A DNA stretch of 64,000 bases from the NCBI GenBank assembly GCA_916048095.2, contig OU696570.1:7630928-7694927 (forward strand), in the 5' to 3' direction. The stretch comes from Sacculina carcini. Taxonomy: Eukaryota > Arthropoda > Thecostraca > Sacculinidae. Below, piece by piece: positions 27,010-39,900 of this stretch (position 1 is the first letter of the stretch; every line of letters starts with the position of its first letter). The position numbers and the translations under genes were made by a program. Below the pieces are notes generated by a model. The model was given only the letters and a program-made list of their open reading frames with translations. It had not been told where the DNA came from and made no database searches.

Positions 27010-30000
27010 TTTTGGTTACCCCGACGTGATTGCAGCCTCTGCTATGAACAGTCCTACGACTTCAGGTATGCCATCCCATATATGTGGCACGTCCATCGAT
27101 CCACCCCGGTTTGATAAAACTGCAGTGAATGGATGGTTTATATGCATTGAAGCCAAGTTTATCATAGCTGGCATAACGTCAAATGAAACCAGATTGTCTT
27201 ATGTTCTGTCTGCCCTGCCTAAATATGTCACTAGTCGTTTGACGCAGGAATGTCTCCAGAGCCGATCATATTCAAATCTCAGGTCTCAAGTGATCGCTCT
27301 ATTCACCCAGCCCGAGTCGGCAAATAACTCGACGCGTCAACAAAATGGAGCAGATTCAGAGCCTGATGACACTCATCGGCAGCCGTACCAGCGAAAACGA
27401 CATACAATGTCTTTACGACATACAAATATTTGCCGCGCACATAGCGTCGGAGGCGATGTCTCCAGACCACACAGACGATGGCGCAAGTGGCCGAAAAATA
27501 AACTGGAGCAGCACGGTCAGTGCTCATCTCGTTCTTCTCCGGCTACTGCTTCCCATCAGACTGATACCACAATGACAGTCAATATGGCATCATCCAATCA
27601 GCCGCTGTTCGGAATTTTGGCTCAATTGGGAGCCAGTAAACTCAATTTCATTGTTGACACAGGTGCTGCTGTCTCAATAATGAAAAAATCGCAAGCAGCA
27701 GGTCATTCAATGGAGTCTACACCGGTCAGTATCTGTACAGCGACGGGCCAGAAAATAACAGTACATGGCCAAATAACAACGAGAATATCTGTACGAGGTT
27801 TGCGTCGTTCGTACCTCTGGACGTTTGTGGTTGCCGACGTCACCGAAGCGCTGCTAGGAAATGACTTTCTGCGTAATTTCGGCTTGTTGGTCGACTGTAA
27901 GAGGTGCCTGCTCATCGGCCCTTCAACAGAACTGCGAACAGTCGGTAAGACCACCTCTCATTCATCCATCTACGTGGTGAATGATTCTTCGCATTTATCT
28001 TCTGATATCCATCATTTAATTAAGCGATTTTCGCAAGTATTCATGCCTCAGCAGCCATTATCAAAACAATCACGTCTACATAACGTCCAACACACAATAG
28101 ACACTGACAGTTCACCGCCCACATTTGCGTCCGCACGGCTTCTTTCTTCAGAGAAACTGCGTGCTGCGAAGGAGACATTCAAGAATCTCCTGGACGCCGG
28201 TATCGTCCGACCCTCAAAATCGGCATGGGCGTCACCAATCCATCTGGTCGCAAAAAAATCTCCCGGTGAATGGAGAGTCACTGGTGACTACAGGTCACTG
28301 AATGCCTGCACTGTACCGGATAGGTACCCCCTTCCGCGAATACAGGACTTGTCGGCAAAACTGCATGGTTCAAACTGCTTTAGTCGTTTGGATCTGATGC
28401 GCGCATATCATCAGATTCCGATGTCGCCAAATGACATTGAGAAAACCGCTGTAATAACGCCATTCGGGTTATACGAATATCTGTTTTTGCCGTTTGGTCT
28501 GCGGAACGCTGGCTGTACTTTTCAAAGGTACATGGACGTTATATTTCGTGACCTACCATTTGTGTTCATATACCTCGACGACATACTGGTCGCATCAGAG
28601 AATGAGCATCAGCATGCCCAGCACTTGGAGCAAGTCTTCCGCGTGTTACACGCCAATGAGCTGCGCTTATCGCTGGAAAAATGCGAATTCAATCAGCCTA
28701 GACTGAATTTTCTGGGATACAGTGTTACTGCCAGCGGTATACAGCCACCAGCCGACAAGGTGTCATCAATAACAGCCGTGCCGATTCCAAAAAATTCCGC
28801 TGCGTTGCGTCGATTTCTCGGCATGGCGGGGTATTACCGCAGAATGATACCCAAATTTGCAGACATTGTTTTTCCTTTGAGTGAACTGGCCAAACAACAT
28901 CCAAAATCAACTTCGCTGCCATGGACGGAAGATCACAGCATTGCTTTCGACAAGTTGAAGACTGCTCTGCAGAACGCCTGTACGCTAGCTCACCCATTAT
29001 CTCAATGTCATGAGTACCAATTGGTAACTGATTGTTCGTCTGTGGCCGCAGGCGTAGCTCTCCATCAAATGATTGACGGTGAGCCGGTGCCAATAGAATT
29101 CTACTCCAAAAAACTCAGCGACGCACAGAAAAAGTACTCAGTGTATGACAGAGAACTGCTTGCTGCGTTTCTGGCTGTTATCCATTTTCGGCACTTTCTG
29201 GAAGGTCAAAATGTGATTTTATTCACAGATCACAAGCCGCTCGTCTCTGCATTTCACAGCCCTCGTCCTGCCAAATCAGATCGACAGCAGCGGCACTGGA
29301 TCATCATCACTGAGTATATTCGAGATGTTCAGTACATATGCGGTGGCGACAACATCGTGGCAGATTACCTCTCGCAGGCAGTCAATATCATTGAAGTGGA
29401 TGCATTTGATCTCCTTGGTATTGCTGCACAACAGGTAGACGATCCTGAAATATTAGCTTATGCTGATCGCCTGCGACCTCAGCCTCTCGGTGATAACAAG
29501 AAAATACTCTGTGAGATGTCCACACTTCATCCTCGTCCGTACGTACCTCAGTCATGCCGAAAAGCATTGTTCGTACAATTTCACCAACTCGCTCATCCAG
29601 GTACCAAAGCAAGTCTGCGACTGATCAAGTCCCATTACTTTTGGCCTGGTATGGACCACGATATTCGGGAATGGGTCAAATCGTGCACTCAGTGTCAACA
29701 ATCAAAAGTGCACAGGCATACCAAGACCAAGCTGCAAGATTTCGGTCTACCATCGAGCAGGTTCGAAACAGTGCACATTGACATTTTCGGTCCCTTACCA
29801 GTGTCAACACCTCACGGTCAACTGTACACTTCACCATGCAGATACCTGTTCACATGTATTGATCGCGCCACGCGTTGGCTGGAAGTTACTCCGATTTCAG
29901 ATATCAATTCTACAACGATTGCAGCCGCGTTCATGGAAACGTGGATCAGCCGATTTGGTGTGCCTCTGTATGTTGTGACAGATCGCGGCACCCAATTTGA

Positions 30001-30733
30001 GTCTGCATTGTTTGACGAATTATCTAAACTTATAGGCATTAATCGACACCGCACAACAGCCTATAGACCGTCTGCGAATGGCTTAATAGAGCAAGCTCAT
30101 CGCACGCTGAAAGCGGCACTCATTGCACGAGGAAAAGATTGGATTCGCAGTCTCCCTGTTGATTTGCTAGGACTCCGTGCCATCCCAAATGACAGTGGAT
30201 ACTCACCATTTACGGCCATCACAGGTTCCAGTCTCCTCTTTCCTCGCATTTGTCTCAACTCATCAGAACCGCATATTCAGCATGAGTTCATTCAGAAGCT
30301 CTCCAACACATTGCAACAAATCGACTTCCATTCTTCATCTGCCGGTTCTCACCATTCTCAACCTCAAGTATACCTACCCAAAAACTTGCAGACGTGCAAA
30401 TATGTATGGGTGAGAGTGGACAGAGTGAGACGCCCCCTGGAGGCTCCGTACCAAGGACCCTTCAGAGTGGTGTCGCGATCAGAGAAGGTGTTTGTGTTGG
30501 AGAAACAAAGCGGGCGGCATGACACCGTATCTGTTGACCGTCTGAAACCGGCGTACATCAACGACCGGCATGAGCATGATGCAAAACGTACAGCACCAGT
30601 GAGTCAGCGACCTGCCGCTGCTGACGTCAAAAGACCACCTGTGCCTGCTCCGCGCACAAGCCCGCCTACTGCAGTCACCAGGTCTGGTCGCAAGGTGCGT
30701 TTCAAACAACACCCTGAGTTTGTCTATTTTTAA
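26990..30733 (+). CDS. CsRn1-like Gypsy gag-pol polyprotein (open, about 1247 aa)
   Basis: The frame is open from an ATG at 26990 inside the LTR; the ATG at 27044, after the primer site, is an equally plausible start. A short gag-like segment with PPRFDK... and SRLTQECLQ is followed by a low-similarity stretch (about residues 110-195). Protease [10 protein letters not shown] is at about 220. The reverse transcriptase has [20 protein letters not shown] and catalytic YLDD at about 527. RNase H has TDCSS at about 680 in place of the usual DAS. The integrase has an HHCC zinc site (about 863-905) and a D,D,E core ([28 protein letters not shown]). A GPF-type module ([10 protein letters not shown]) lies near the end. 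No stop interrupts pol. The gag lacks an evident zinc knuckle, so the gag region may carry compensating frameshifts. Confidence 0.9.
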   Translation: MWSTPPHFGYPDVIAASAMNSPTTSGMPSHICGTSIDPPRFDKTAVNGWFICIEAKFIIAGITSNETRLSYVLSALPKYVTSRLTQECLQSRSYSNLRSQVIALFTQPESANNSTRQQNGADSEPDDTHRQPYQRKRHTMSLRHTNICRAHSVGGDVSRPHRRWRKWPKNKLEQHGQCSSRSSPATASHQTDTTMTVNMASSNQPLFGILAQLGASKLNFIVDTGAAVSIMKKSQAAGHSMESTPVSICTATGQKITVHGQITTRISVRGLRRSYLWTFVVADVTEALLGNDFLRNFGLLVDCKRCLLIGPSTELRTVGKTTSHSSIYVVNDSSHLSSDIHHLIKRFSQVFMPQQPLSKQSRLHNVQHTIDTDSSPPTFASARLLSSEKLRAAKETFKNLLDAGIVRPSKSAWASPIHLVAKKSPGEWRVTGDYRSLNACTVPDRYPLPRIQDLSAKLHGSNCFSRLDLMRAYHQIPMSPNDIEKTAVITPFGLYEYLFLPFGLRNAGCTFQRYMDVIFRDLPFVFIYLDDILVASENEHQHAQHLEQVFRVLHANELRLSLEKCEFNQPRLNFLGYSVTASGIQPPADKVSSITAVPIPKNSAALRRFLGMAGYYRRMIPKFADIVFPLSELAKQHPKSTSLPWTEDHSIAFDKLKTALQNACTLAHPLSQCHEYQLVTDCSSVAAGVALHQMIDGEPVPIEFYSKKLSDAQKKYSVYDRELLAAFLAVIHFRHFLEGQNVILFTDHKPLVSAFHSPRPAKSDRQQRHWIIITEYIRDVQYICGGDNIVADYLSQAVNIIEVDAFDLLGIAAQQVDDPEILAYADRLRPQPLGDNKKILCEMSTLHPRPYVPQSCRKALFVQFHQLAHPGTKASLRLIKSHYFWPGMDHDIREWVKSCTQCQQSKVHRHTKTKLQDFGLPSSRFETVHIDIFGPLPVSTPHGQLYTSPCRYLFTCIDRATRWLEVTPISDINSTTIAAAFMETWISRFGVPLYVVTDRGTQFESALFDELSKLIGINRHRTTAYRPSANGLIEQAHRTLKAALIARGKDWIRSLPVDLLGLRAIPNDSGYSPFTAITGSSLLFPRICLNSSEPHIQHEFIQKLSNTLQQIDFHSSSAGSHHSQPQVYLPKNLQTCKYVWVRVDRVRRPLEAPYQGPFRVVSRSEKVFVLEKQSGRHDTVSVDRLKPAYINDRHEHDAKRTAPVSQRPAAADVKRPPVPAPRTSPPTAVTRSGRKVRFKQHPEFVYF
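27013..27030 (+). promoter_or_regulatory. Primer binding site, tRNA-Trp type
   Basis: TGGTTACCCCGACGTGAT is complementary to the conserved tRNA-Trp 3' end, with one mismatch at the fifth base. Confidence 0.75.
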
Positions 30734-30941
30734 ATGTAGGAATTTTAACGTATATATCGTCCTTTGTTTCTTCGCGCACTATGAATTGTATTGTGTTTGT
30801 TTACGTTCGATGCGCTCCAATAACATGGTTTGATTTTACGTATGAATGTGTGAATGTCATCACATGCGGTATATGAGACCTATGTAGCGCTTCATTGCTC
30901 GGCTGACATTGTATGAACTCCGTTCTCAGGCGGCGGAGTAT

Positions 30942-31346
30942 TGTGGCGTCATACTTTGTATGTTTGTGTGTCGCCGTTTGTATGTTTGCGAGCGTGTGTT
31001 GGTGTGTCATGTTGTGTGTGTGTACGTTTCGCCCGTTTGTGTGCGTGTCTGGTGTGTATGTATGCCAAGTGAATAGTATGTCTGTGTGTAGTTAGTCTTC
31101 GGCCACTTGTGTGTGTTCTGGATGTATGTGTCTACTTAACTGGTATGTCTGTGTGTATGCACTTGTACTGTTGACTGCGTGTGAGCGTGTGTGTGAGTAT
31201 GACCGTGAGAAAGGTCATGTGACCGAGCATATATAACCCGGCACAATTCCGGTCACCAGGCAATTGTTTGCTGGTATTTGCCGTGATAAGAATATACTGT
31301 TGTCGTGCACCTGACTCTAAAATGCAATGTGGTCTACGCCACCGCA
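30942..31346 (+). repeat. 3' LTR of the CsRn1-like element
   Basis: 405 bp; it lacks one unit of a 20-bp tandem duplication present in the 5' LTR. Confidence 0.9.
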
Positions 31347-31431
31347 ACATAATCTTAAAAGGCAAAAACAATAAAAACTCAAAGATCCGGCCATCCATGA
31401 ACGCTGACTATTCCTCTCCAATAACCTCGTC

Positions 31432-31660
31432 AATCGTCTGAACAGATGCAATGCCACTGTTGAAGCGTCTGTAAGAATGCAGGCCATTCCACCAGGATGT
31501 TTTGCACGGAGACTCGTGCATTACATGCGCTACACTTAGGTTCAGGTTTTCCGAGTAGAAGATGGCGATGAGTGTCGTACGTGTGACCCACACGCAGACG
31601 ATAGAAATCCGCCTCCTCGGACCACTTTCGTGTCCAATTTCGGTCTTCACCGCATTGAGC
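31432..31660 (-). pseudogene. C-terminal scrap of a LINE with RNase-H-type tail
   Basis: In one minus-strand frame the text reads RLRVGHTYDTHRHLL, then PKCSACN and VQNILVEWP. This is the RxGHTxxTHxxLL...CxxC...HILxxC tail at the C-terminal end of many I/R1/Jockey-type LINEs. The zinc-binding His and last Cys are replaced by Gln and Trp. Nothing upstream or downstream extends the match. Confidence 0.6.
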
Positions 31661-31995
31661 TTATGAGTACCTCATTCGTCCCATAAAAGCTGCCAACGAG
31701 ACCGGATAAAACGATGATTGATAGGATAAATGTCCGAATACGGAGCGGGGAAGTTAAAATATAATAAATAAAAGTCTCGTTCCGCGTACAGTCTTCAGCG
31801 TATTTAGTGCTTTGAGACGTGTGATCCTGAGCAGTGAAATATGGTCGGTGTAGACCAAGCGAGAGACTAATGTAGCCCCTAAAAACCAAACCGTGCGTTG
31901 GAATGAGACAGTACTGCCGGCTAACTCCTAGGCTAAATCCTACTACTGTCTCCTAGCTTCTAGTATCTCAAATTCGCGCTCGGTAAACTAACCGC

Positions 31996-32370
31996 TTGAT
32001 CTATGAGATGTTCGTGTTTTCTCACGTCCCATCTAGGGATGCTGTATGGGCCAATATATGCGTGCATTTTCAGCAAGGCAAGGTCACGATATATCAAGCC
32101 GCACCACTGAGGAGGACGCCGGCACCTTCCAGTCGGTTCGAGAGCCTCCATTTAGATATCGTGGAACCTCTGCCAGAGTTCGACAAGTACCGGTACGTTT
32201 TCACTATCATCGATCTGTTCGCCCGCCACACAGGAGCCATACAAATCAGGGCGCAACAGCCTCAGCTCGTGCAAAATTGCTCTTAGATTGGGTGGCAAGT
32301 TTCCGCTTGTGCGTCTCGACCGCGGACGCCAATTTGTATCCGGTTTGTGGAAGGAGCTGTGGGTTTTAAT
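31996..32370 (+). pseudogene. Gypsy integrase fragment
   Basis: The frame 31996-32286 reads FQQGKVTIYQAAPLRRT, then HLDIVEPLPEF and YVFTIIDLFARH. This is the zinc-site end and first catalytic Asp of a Gypsy integrase. After a frameshift near 32250, LDWVASF and then LDRGRQFVSGLWKEL give the second catalytic Asp. No LTR or polymerase was found beside it. Confidence 0.75.
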
Positions 32371-33660
32371 GAGTATAATTTGGTGGGGCGAACTTGCAAG
32401 TGGGAGTGTGTTTTATTGCCCCAAATCAAAACAGAAACTGTACGTAATAGTTGGATATCATGACGATATCCAAGAGTATCCATCCTTGAGGAGGCATAAA
32501 TATAAACTCGAGAAAATACCGAGAGTAGCAACAAAAATCGCCCCAAATATATAAAGTTTGGAATATGCGAAGGAGTTTAACAAACTAGGACATACCATGC
32601 TTAAGAAGGGAAGACAAAGATAAGACTTAATACAGATTTTCAAATATATAAACTTCCAAAAACGGATCGGAAGGGCTTAATTGTTTAGAATGAAGGGGAT
32701 CAAAGGTTACATGGTAGGAAACTAAAAAACAAGATACTGACAGGAGATTAAGCAGGATAGTTTTCCTTATAGGAGCATATAAAAAAGGAATGGTTTAGAT
32801 AGCGGAATAAGGGAAGACATAAATCCTTATCCACGACAAATCATGATGTGGAGACGAGACAGCTCGAGCGGAAGTTCGCGTCCCGCAATGCACAAATAGG
32901 TGAGCACAAATAAGTGAGCACATATATGTAAGCATACACATACATACACACAAGCAAAGCCTTAATAAGCTGTTGGGTGGTACAGGAGTCATATATTCTG
33001 GATTATTATAAATATGGCGTCCAAATGGCAGGGGTTTCATATCAAGTTATTTTGGACGACTGCATGATCTTCTCGGCCGCTTTTATATATTCTTTATATT
33101 ACTTGTATTGTCTTTGAAGTACGTGTGTCTACACAAAATGCGTATATACACAATGACTCAAGCGCAGACACAACACGTGCATACATCCCTCGTTTCTACC
33201 AATAAGCCTGCAACAGTCAAAGGTTGTCAGTTGACAAGCTAGAGTCAATGTATCCTATACATTCCCTATTTAAGAGTCACACAGGGCCCTTGTTTTCCGC
33301 TATATGGAGCTGTGCTACATAAGAGGGGACCAAAGGAGTATTGAACCATTTGGGGGTTTCCGATTTCTTAACTCCGCTATTCGTATGAATAATTAACACG
33401 TGTTTGATGGGCTTTTGATCAGCATCTAGGAAGTGTTCCGCTATTTGGAGGGTCGACTGAATATTTTCACATGCTTCCATTACATACCGGATAATTTTGC
33501 TTCGAACAATTGTGCCGCGTGGGCCAATGACGCGTCACACGATTGCAAACGAATGTGAATCTCCTCAGGTTTTTTATGAAACTTCTTGAGCTTCAGATAA
33601 TTACAGTGCTGTTATCTGCAATATCCAGTCCTAGCGAAAAAAACTACTCAGACTGAAATA
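32371..33660. other. Stretch downstream of the SLCO gene without a recognised gene
   Basis: No known domain. A minus-strand pair of frames at about 33610-33277 looks more protein-like than its surroundings, but I recognise no family in it. Confidence 0.4.
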
Positions 33661-33666
33661 TTTATT
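33661..33666 (-). terminator. Candidate polyadenylation signal of the SLCO gene
   Basis: TTTATT on the plus strand reads AATAAA on the minus strand, about 155 nt after the SLCO stop codon. Confidence 0.45.
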
Positions 33667-33820
33667 GAAGCTAATGAAGCGCTCTACAGTTTTAAATACC
33701 CAAATTGTCTATGATACTTCAGGTAAATTGAAAACATTCCCCATTTGACAACAATATAAAATATATATATAAAATATAAAAATATAAAAAATGTTTTGGA
33801 AAAAATTAATAAAGATAGAT

Positions 33821-33983
33821 TTAATTGTATATATAAATACAATCCGTTAACTGGAATACATCACCTGTGTTTGCGTTGAATACTGGCATATCTACATCAT
33901 CTTGCGGCTTGTACAGCAGCCATGCCAGATTGTAGAAGATAAATGATAGCGTCTTCCAGGTCAATGTCGCTACAAGGACATAA
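33821..33983 (-). CDS. SLCO terminal exon
   Basis: 163 nt including the TAA. The acceptor is GGTTGTTGCAG before 33983. It encodes [20 protein letters not shown], then WLLYKP and a short acidic tail. After joining to the CG of the preceding exon the text reads SRYVLVATL, matching the RYxYxGL start of the last OATP helix. Confidence 0.82.
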
Positions 33984-36900
33984 CTGCAACAACCATCAAA
34001 TTTCCACAATTAACAATTTCCCAAATATTTCCGGTTGAGAAAACTGCTTCTCTCAAGTGGTTATTATCAACAAAAGTCAAAATGGTAATTGTCGAAGGAA
34101 CAGCCGTAATAGAGTCAGTGTAATCGCCGTAGCCAGTCTAAGCCAGTGTAATCGCCGTAGCGGCGATTACACTGGTATACAACCGAATTTTTTTCTGGCA
34201 TGTAGTTTCAGAAACGATTGAGACTTATTTGAGTGTTCTGAATTCAAATGTCTATTTACTGTTTATACATCACATCAAGTGTTTTCGCTGTTGGTATTGT
34301 AGCAGCAATACATACAGTTGAATTGGCACGATGTACTGCGATGAAACGACAGGTGCAAGTAGATGGGTGACGACAAAGTAACACAAGAACAGGACACGCG
34401 TAGCACACACACATACATACATACAAACATACATGCACACATCCATTCACGCACCAACTGGCACACTGACTCTCTTGCGCACTCACAAACACAACCAGCA
34501 GATAAAGCCAGTGGTCTTCAACTTGCCATTGCAACAGTATATATAACATTTTTATAAATTTCACGCATTTAATGGGACAGAAGAGCTATAGCAAGGCATT
34601 GAGTGGAAAAATGAATTGTCTCAACGACAGAATCTGGTATCTGGGGTGTAGTCTTTCGCACTACTGACATTGATAGTCTGTGTACGTTCCTCTTGATGTT
34701 GTGCCGCGATAACCCAATTTTCCGGTTCAAGATGAATGTATTGTCGACTCACAGGCAATCCGAACAACTAAGTGAAATGGTATCAAATGCTCACAAGCCG
34801 CTATACTTGTGTCGCAAAAAAGTCCTAGTCACACACTAACAGCCAAACAGCTCCTATCTGAACAACCCGCCCATCAATGTCCTAATCCCCATCCTAATCT
34901 AATCCCAACACCCTACTACGATCCTATGGTTACATCTCGAATGTCTCTGTTCCAATCCTATAATCCTCTAATCCCACTGCCCAGTCAACACCGTCATTTA
35001 TACGGACCCCCGGGCATTTGTACGCACGCACGCAGTGCACGCAGTGTGGGTTGGCTATACAGACACGCATACAACAATGCCAGCCACCTGGGTCAAGGCC
35101 ACCTCAAACAGTGATTTAGTGGTGTTTTTACTTCTGAGGATACGCAGGTCTACGGCCGCAGGTCTACAGGTTACTCAGTAGCAAGCGCCCATAGCATGTT
35201 TACACATACAATGTATGTTTTTTGCAATGCAACACACACGCACATAAGCACCTGCACGCCCACACCTAACTACGAACTAAGCCTATGGTTATTTTACACA
35301 TTTGGATGTAACACGCGTGTGACAACATATATCAACGCTGCTAAGCTAGCCTAACAAAACAAAACACAAAGCAGAAAATAAAGAGAAAATCCGGTCCGAC
35401 TGACACTTTGTTACATGGGTCAAATGCACAGAAATAAGAACTGTAAGGTCAAATGCACAGAAAAAATGTTCGTGTACTCGCACAAACACGCAAGCACACA
35501 AACCAGAACAGAGAACACACACTAATATCACAATGCACAAATATGTATCACAATGCACTCGCTGAGAAACTACAACTTATCTCACACCCCGTCTCCTCAG
35601 TACTCAACGCACGAAATCAACACTCGCCGTGACAGCACTAGAGATGCGATCCCAAAAAAACGAGTTTTTTTTTTTAAAACCGTTTTTTGCCAAAAAAACC
35701 TCGACCAAAAAACACGTTTTATTTTTTTTGGAGAGTCTTGCAAAGAATTCAAATTATGGAAATGATATATTTGGGATGTTAAATGAATTATTTTTTATCA
35801 ACACATGAGTTATTCATGCTATTAGTGACCCTATCAAATTGAATTATCATTAAATATGCACAATATAATTGTTATAATGTGTCTGAAAGCCCCAATATCA
35901 TTGTTTACACGGTACTGTGCGGCACTTCTATGTACAGTACAGTTTTGCATTCAATTATTGAGTTAATCATCATCATCAATCATCGTGTAAGAAGGCAGGG
36001 TTTGAGAACCGTTTTTATGCTAAAATCTGAAACTGTTTTAAAAAACAACAGGTGGCATAATTTTTTATTATTTTTTACATATTACCATTTTCCTACCAGA
36101 AATGAACTACGTTGATTATAATAAGTTTCATCATTTCATTCAGCAGATCAATTATTTGCAAATATAAGAGTACAAACACTGAAAATATTTACACAAATAC
36201 TACAAATATGCACACAAACTTAGTGTCCCTTATGAGACTACGAATAAAAGCGGGTCGCATTATTCATAGTGGCAATCCTGAAAAGAAAAACGGGCAATAT
36301 TTTCGTGAAGGAAAAAAGCACTGAGGAAATATATTTAATGTACAAAAATGTATTTGAACACAAATAACTACATCAAAGAGACCATCATCCATGAAACCAG
36401 TTCTAAAAAGAGGTTACTAATAAAAAACCAATAACTTTGGTGCAAAATTCCTTGATCTTGCGCCAATTATTTTCTAAATCTATACATCTACGAATACCGG
36501 TTTTCAAACATAATATTTTGAAAAGCATGGTTTAAAAATAGAGTTTTAATCAAGTGGTTTAACCAGCCGCTTATACCAGCAGGCTGATTGCTATACAAAA
36601 GTTATTTGAACGTATATCAATAAAATCTATATTACATAGATACTGTTTCAAAAGACATTGTTTCATGAAATAAGCGTTAGTTTAAATAAACGTATGTAAA
36701 AAATCGCTTGACCAACCATTTAATTTGTCTTGTTCTGCTGTCAACATTTTCTGAATCTGTACATTAATAAAACGAATTTGAAACCAATTTGAAAAACATC
36801 ATTGCAGTTTTCATAAAAAACATGGTTTCTTTTATATAAAAACATGTTTGCTCAATGAATTTGTTTTGTTCTGCTGACAAATTATTTCAAATATCCACAT

Positions 36901-39900
36901 CATTGGAACCATCTTTAAAAACATGGGTTTTCTCAATGAAAAAACCTAAACCACCGGACCCGGATGCACTTTCAAACAGTCTACTGAGGTATTTATTGAA
37001 AAAAAATTGTTTTTATATTATTATCAAATTATCTTTGAAATAAGACACGTAAAGATGTACAAAACGTCAATTAAACTCGTTTCTATGTACTAAAATCCAA
37101 CATCCGATGGCAATTAAGCTAATTCTAAGAAAAACAAAAAAATAAAAAACCGCAACAAAAAACGATTTTTTGCATCACTAGACAGCACGACCAACACGCC
37201 AAACAACGTCCCATGCGGCACTGCCAAAAATACACCCGAACGCACACCTCCTCCGCTTTGTCCTCGCGTCGGTAACACTACCATGACCTTGACCATGACC
37301 GCTACCATGACCTTGACACGACCGCAAACGCGCGCACGCGCGCGCTTAGTTCTACAGACCCGGGCTGCACACAACACCGCCTCCTGATTATCAAAAATCA
37401 TAATACCGATGCCACGCGGGTGGTCTGCGTTCACGGGAGGATCTCCGAGGTGGCGCATCAACAGCCGGGGCGATGCGGCGTTCATTCACCGGCGTCGCTG
37501 ACTGGGCTGGAGGAGTAAATTCTTCATCTTCTATCAGAGGTGCGACGGACACAAACATGGGGGCCTCGTTGTCAGTCTCCATTGAGCGCTGCTGCGGATC
37601 CTGCGCGCCTGCATCAGTGGTCCCTTCCGCCTCACTTGGACGATGCCTGAGTCTCAGGTCGCGCACGTGCCGAGTAACACCGTCGAGATCTACAGCCTGT
37701 TCTGAGATTATAGCGGTCACTCTGCCACAGAAATATCGACTCGTGCAGCGCGCTCCGGGGTGTTTCATCCATACGCGATCGCCAACCTAGAAGCGACAAG
37801 CAATATCAGGTGCGTCCAGCTCTTTCTTCCGATCGATGTTTCTGACACGCGCGAAATATTGGTAAATAGCGTTAGCTGGAGCTGTAGCAGGCGCGACGTC
37901 GTCTCTAGGGGTTATGTTGTGGAGATACACAGCCTCTGCCACAGAGCATTGCTTTCGGGCAGAAATAGTTTTCACGCTTCGGTGACAACGTTCCACAATG
38001 CCATTTCCAGACGGCACATAGGTACATCGGAATCTGAGTATGACGCCCCATTTGGCGGAAAAGGAGAGGAGCTATCGGCTACGAAAAGCAGTAACATTAT
38101 CTGATACAATCTCCGGGGGTGCACCGCGCTCAAAAAACACCGATTCGAGCTCACGCTTTAGATGCTGCGCTGTTTCTGCAGGTACTTGGCGCCACAATAC
38201 ATACCTCGACGGACCACATTCGATGAGTGTGAAATAGTCCTGCCCGTTGTGGTGTGTGAAATCCACGGCTACACGTTCCCATATTCTCGGCACACTCAAG
38301 TCTCCGCGCCGCCATTTCACGGGGGCCGGATCGATTGACTGGCATATCTGACAGGAGGATACCAACCGTTGAACTTGGCGTCTCGTAACGTTCAGTCGAC
38401 GACGTTTCACGAAATACAGCGTCCGACGCACTCCATGATGTCCTGCTTTCACATGAATGCGTACAATGGCGTCATCAGCGTCACGGTCGTCAAGCACCCC
38501 AGCTGCACCAATCACACGGTCATCACAGCGTCTGTCGTGTAACCAACTTTTTTGAATCCTCGTCAGCTGATCCGCTTTATTATTGTATGAACGCACCAGG
38601 GCAACTGTCGAATTCAGCGACAGCTCGCGTTTCAGTTGACATATCATGTCAACACGACGTCGAATGAGCATCTCGCCATGTGCTTTAGTGCGCAAGCGAG
38701 CCTTTCCGTCCAGCGCGTCAGGTATCCAGCCATGAAGAGTGGCTGAATCAGTCTCCAATTCAATGGTGTCAAACTTCCACGCAATGACCATATTGAGTCC
38801 TCGTACAACCGCGTCGAGCTCAGCCATGTTGATGTGTGCCGATTCATCCTGGCGCAGCCAGCTCGCATCTTCAATCACTGCACCTTCTGTTGACTCAAGA
38901 ACCACACCGGTGGCCAACGAGCTCGCATCAGTCCAAACAGTAACTCTGTTGCCGCCTACTGACCACACACCATGGGCAGGATAGTCACATGACACTCGTG
39001 AGTGAATCCAGGCCAGCTGAGCAGTGAGCGCATTGTCCTGTATAACATCGTCCCAACCAGACGAAGCCGCGTTGGCTCTTCTTTTCAGCCACGCCGCAGC
39101 CGGTCGCAGCCAACCACAAACAGGCACGTGCGCGATAAGCCGACCGCACCACGATAAAAAGGCGCGCCGAGTGAGTCTGGTGGGACACGCCGCAATGGTC
39201 GAATCACGCTGCCACTGAACTGTGTCTTCACACAATTTAATACGCAATCCGAGGAGTCTAGCTCCATCGACCACCCTCTCAGGCGACATGCATTCAAGAC
39301 CATAGCGACGGAAGTGGGCGACTACAATCTCAGCGCTGACTCGGTCTTCGTTAACCAACAGGTCGTCGACGTATGGCAGCACAGCGTCACACATTACCAG
39401 ATCCTGGTCCAGCACTGTGCGCACAATCGACTTCATCACCAACGGGGCAACAATGAGACCAAACCCCAGTCTAGTCAGACAATATAGACGATTGTTCACG
39501 CGCACGGTCTGGTACGGCCATAGATTGGAAGCCACATGCACTTGCAGGTAGGCGCTCTTTAAATCAATAACAGCCACATTGTCTCCGTGCCGCCTCCACT
39601 TCCTCAATTGTTCGGCACACACTTCAGCTTTTGCAGTATGAGGAGAAAAGTAGCTGTTCAGCTTGCAGAAGTCGAGTACGGGGAGCAGACGCGTTCGATC
39701 ACGCTGTTCTACGGTCATTAAGGGCACTAGCCCGCAAGGCTGACCGTAAGCTCGCTTGTCATACGGAACCAACCACTTCCGATCAATCCATGTCTTCAAC
39801 TCACTGTTGAATTTGTGGCGAACGGAAGCCCGCATTCCGTGCATAGACGTTGAGTTTTGAAGGACTCCCGGTGCAGCGCCGCCAGCCCATTTCCAGCTCA

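Larger units (their letters stand above)
26585..31346 (+). mobile_element. CsRn1-like Ty3/Gypsy retrotransposon with both LTRs (4.76 kb)
   Basis: The LTRs at 26585-27009 (425 bp) and 30942-31346 (405 bp) begin TGTGGCGTCATAC and end GCCACCRCA. They differ by about half a dozen substitutions and one 20-bp tandem indel near 26855. ACAT flanks both sides (26581-26584 and 31347-31350). Three bases after the 5' LTR is TGGTTACCCCGACGTGAT (27013-27030), which pairs with the 3' end of tRNA-Trp except for one base. Use of tRNA-Trp is characteristic of the CsRn1 clade. A purine-rich GGCGGCGGAG precedes the 3' LTR. The internal frame is open. Confidence 0.93.

Noticed and set aside
27303..30712. Minus-strand frames opposite the CsRn1-like pol
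   Set aside because: Antisense shadows without any recognisable domain.
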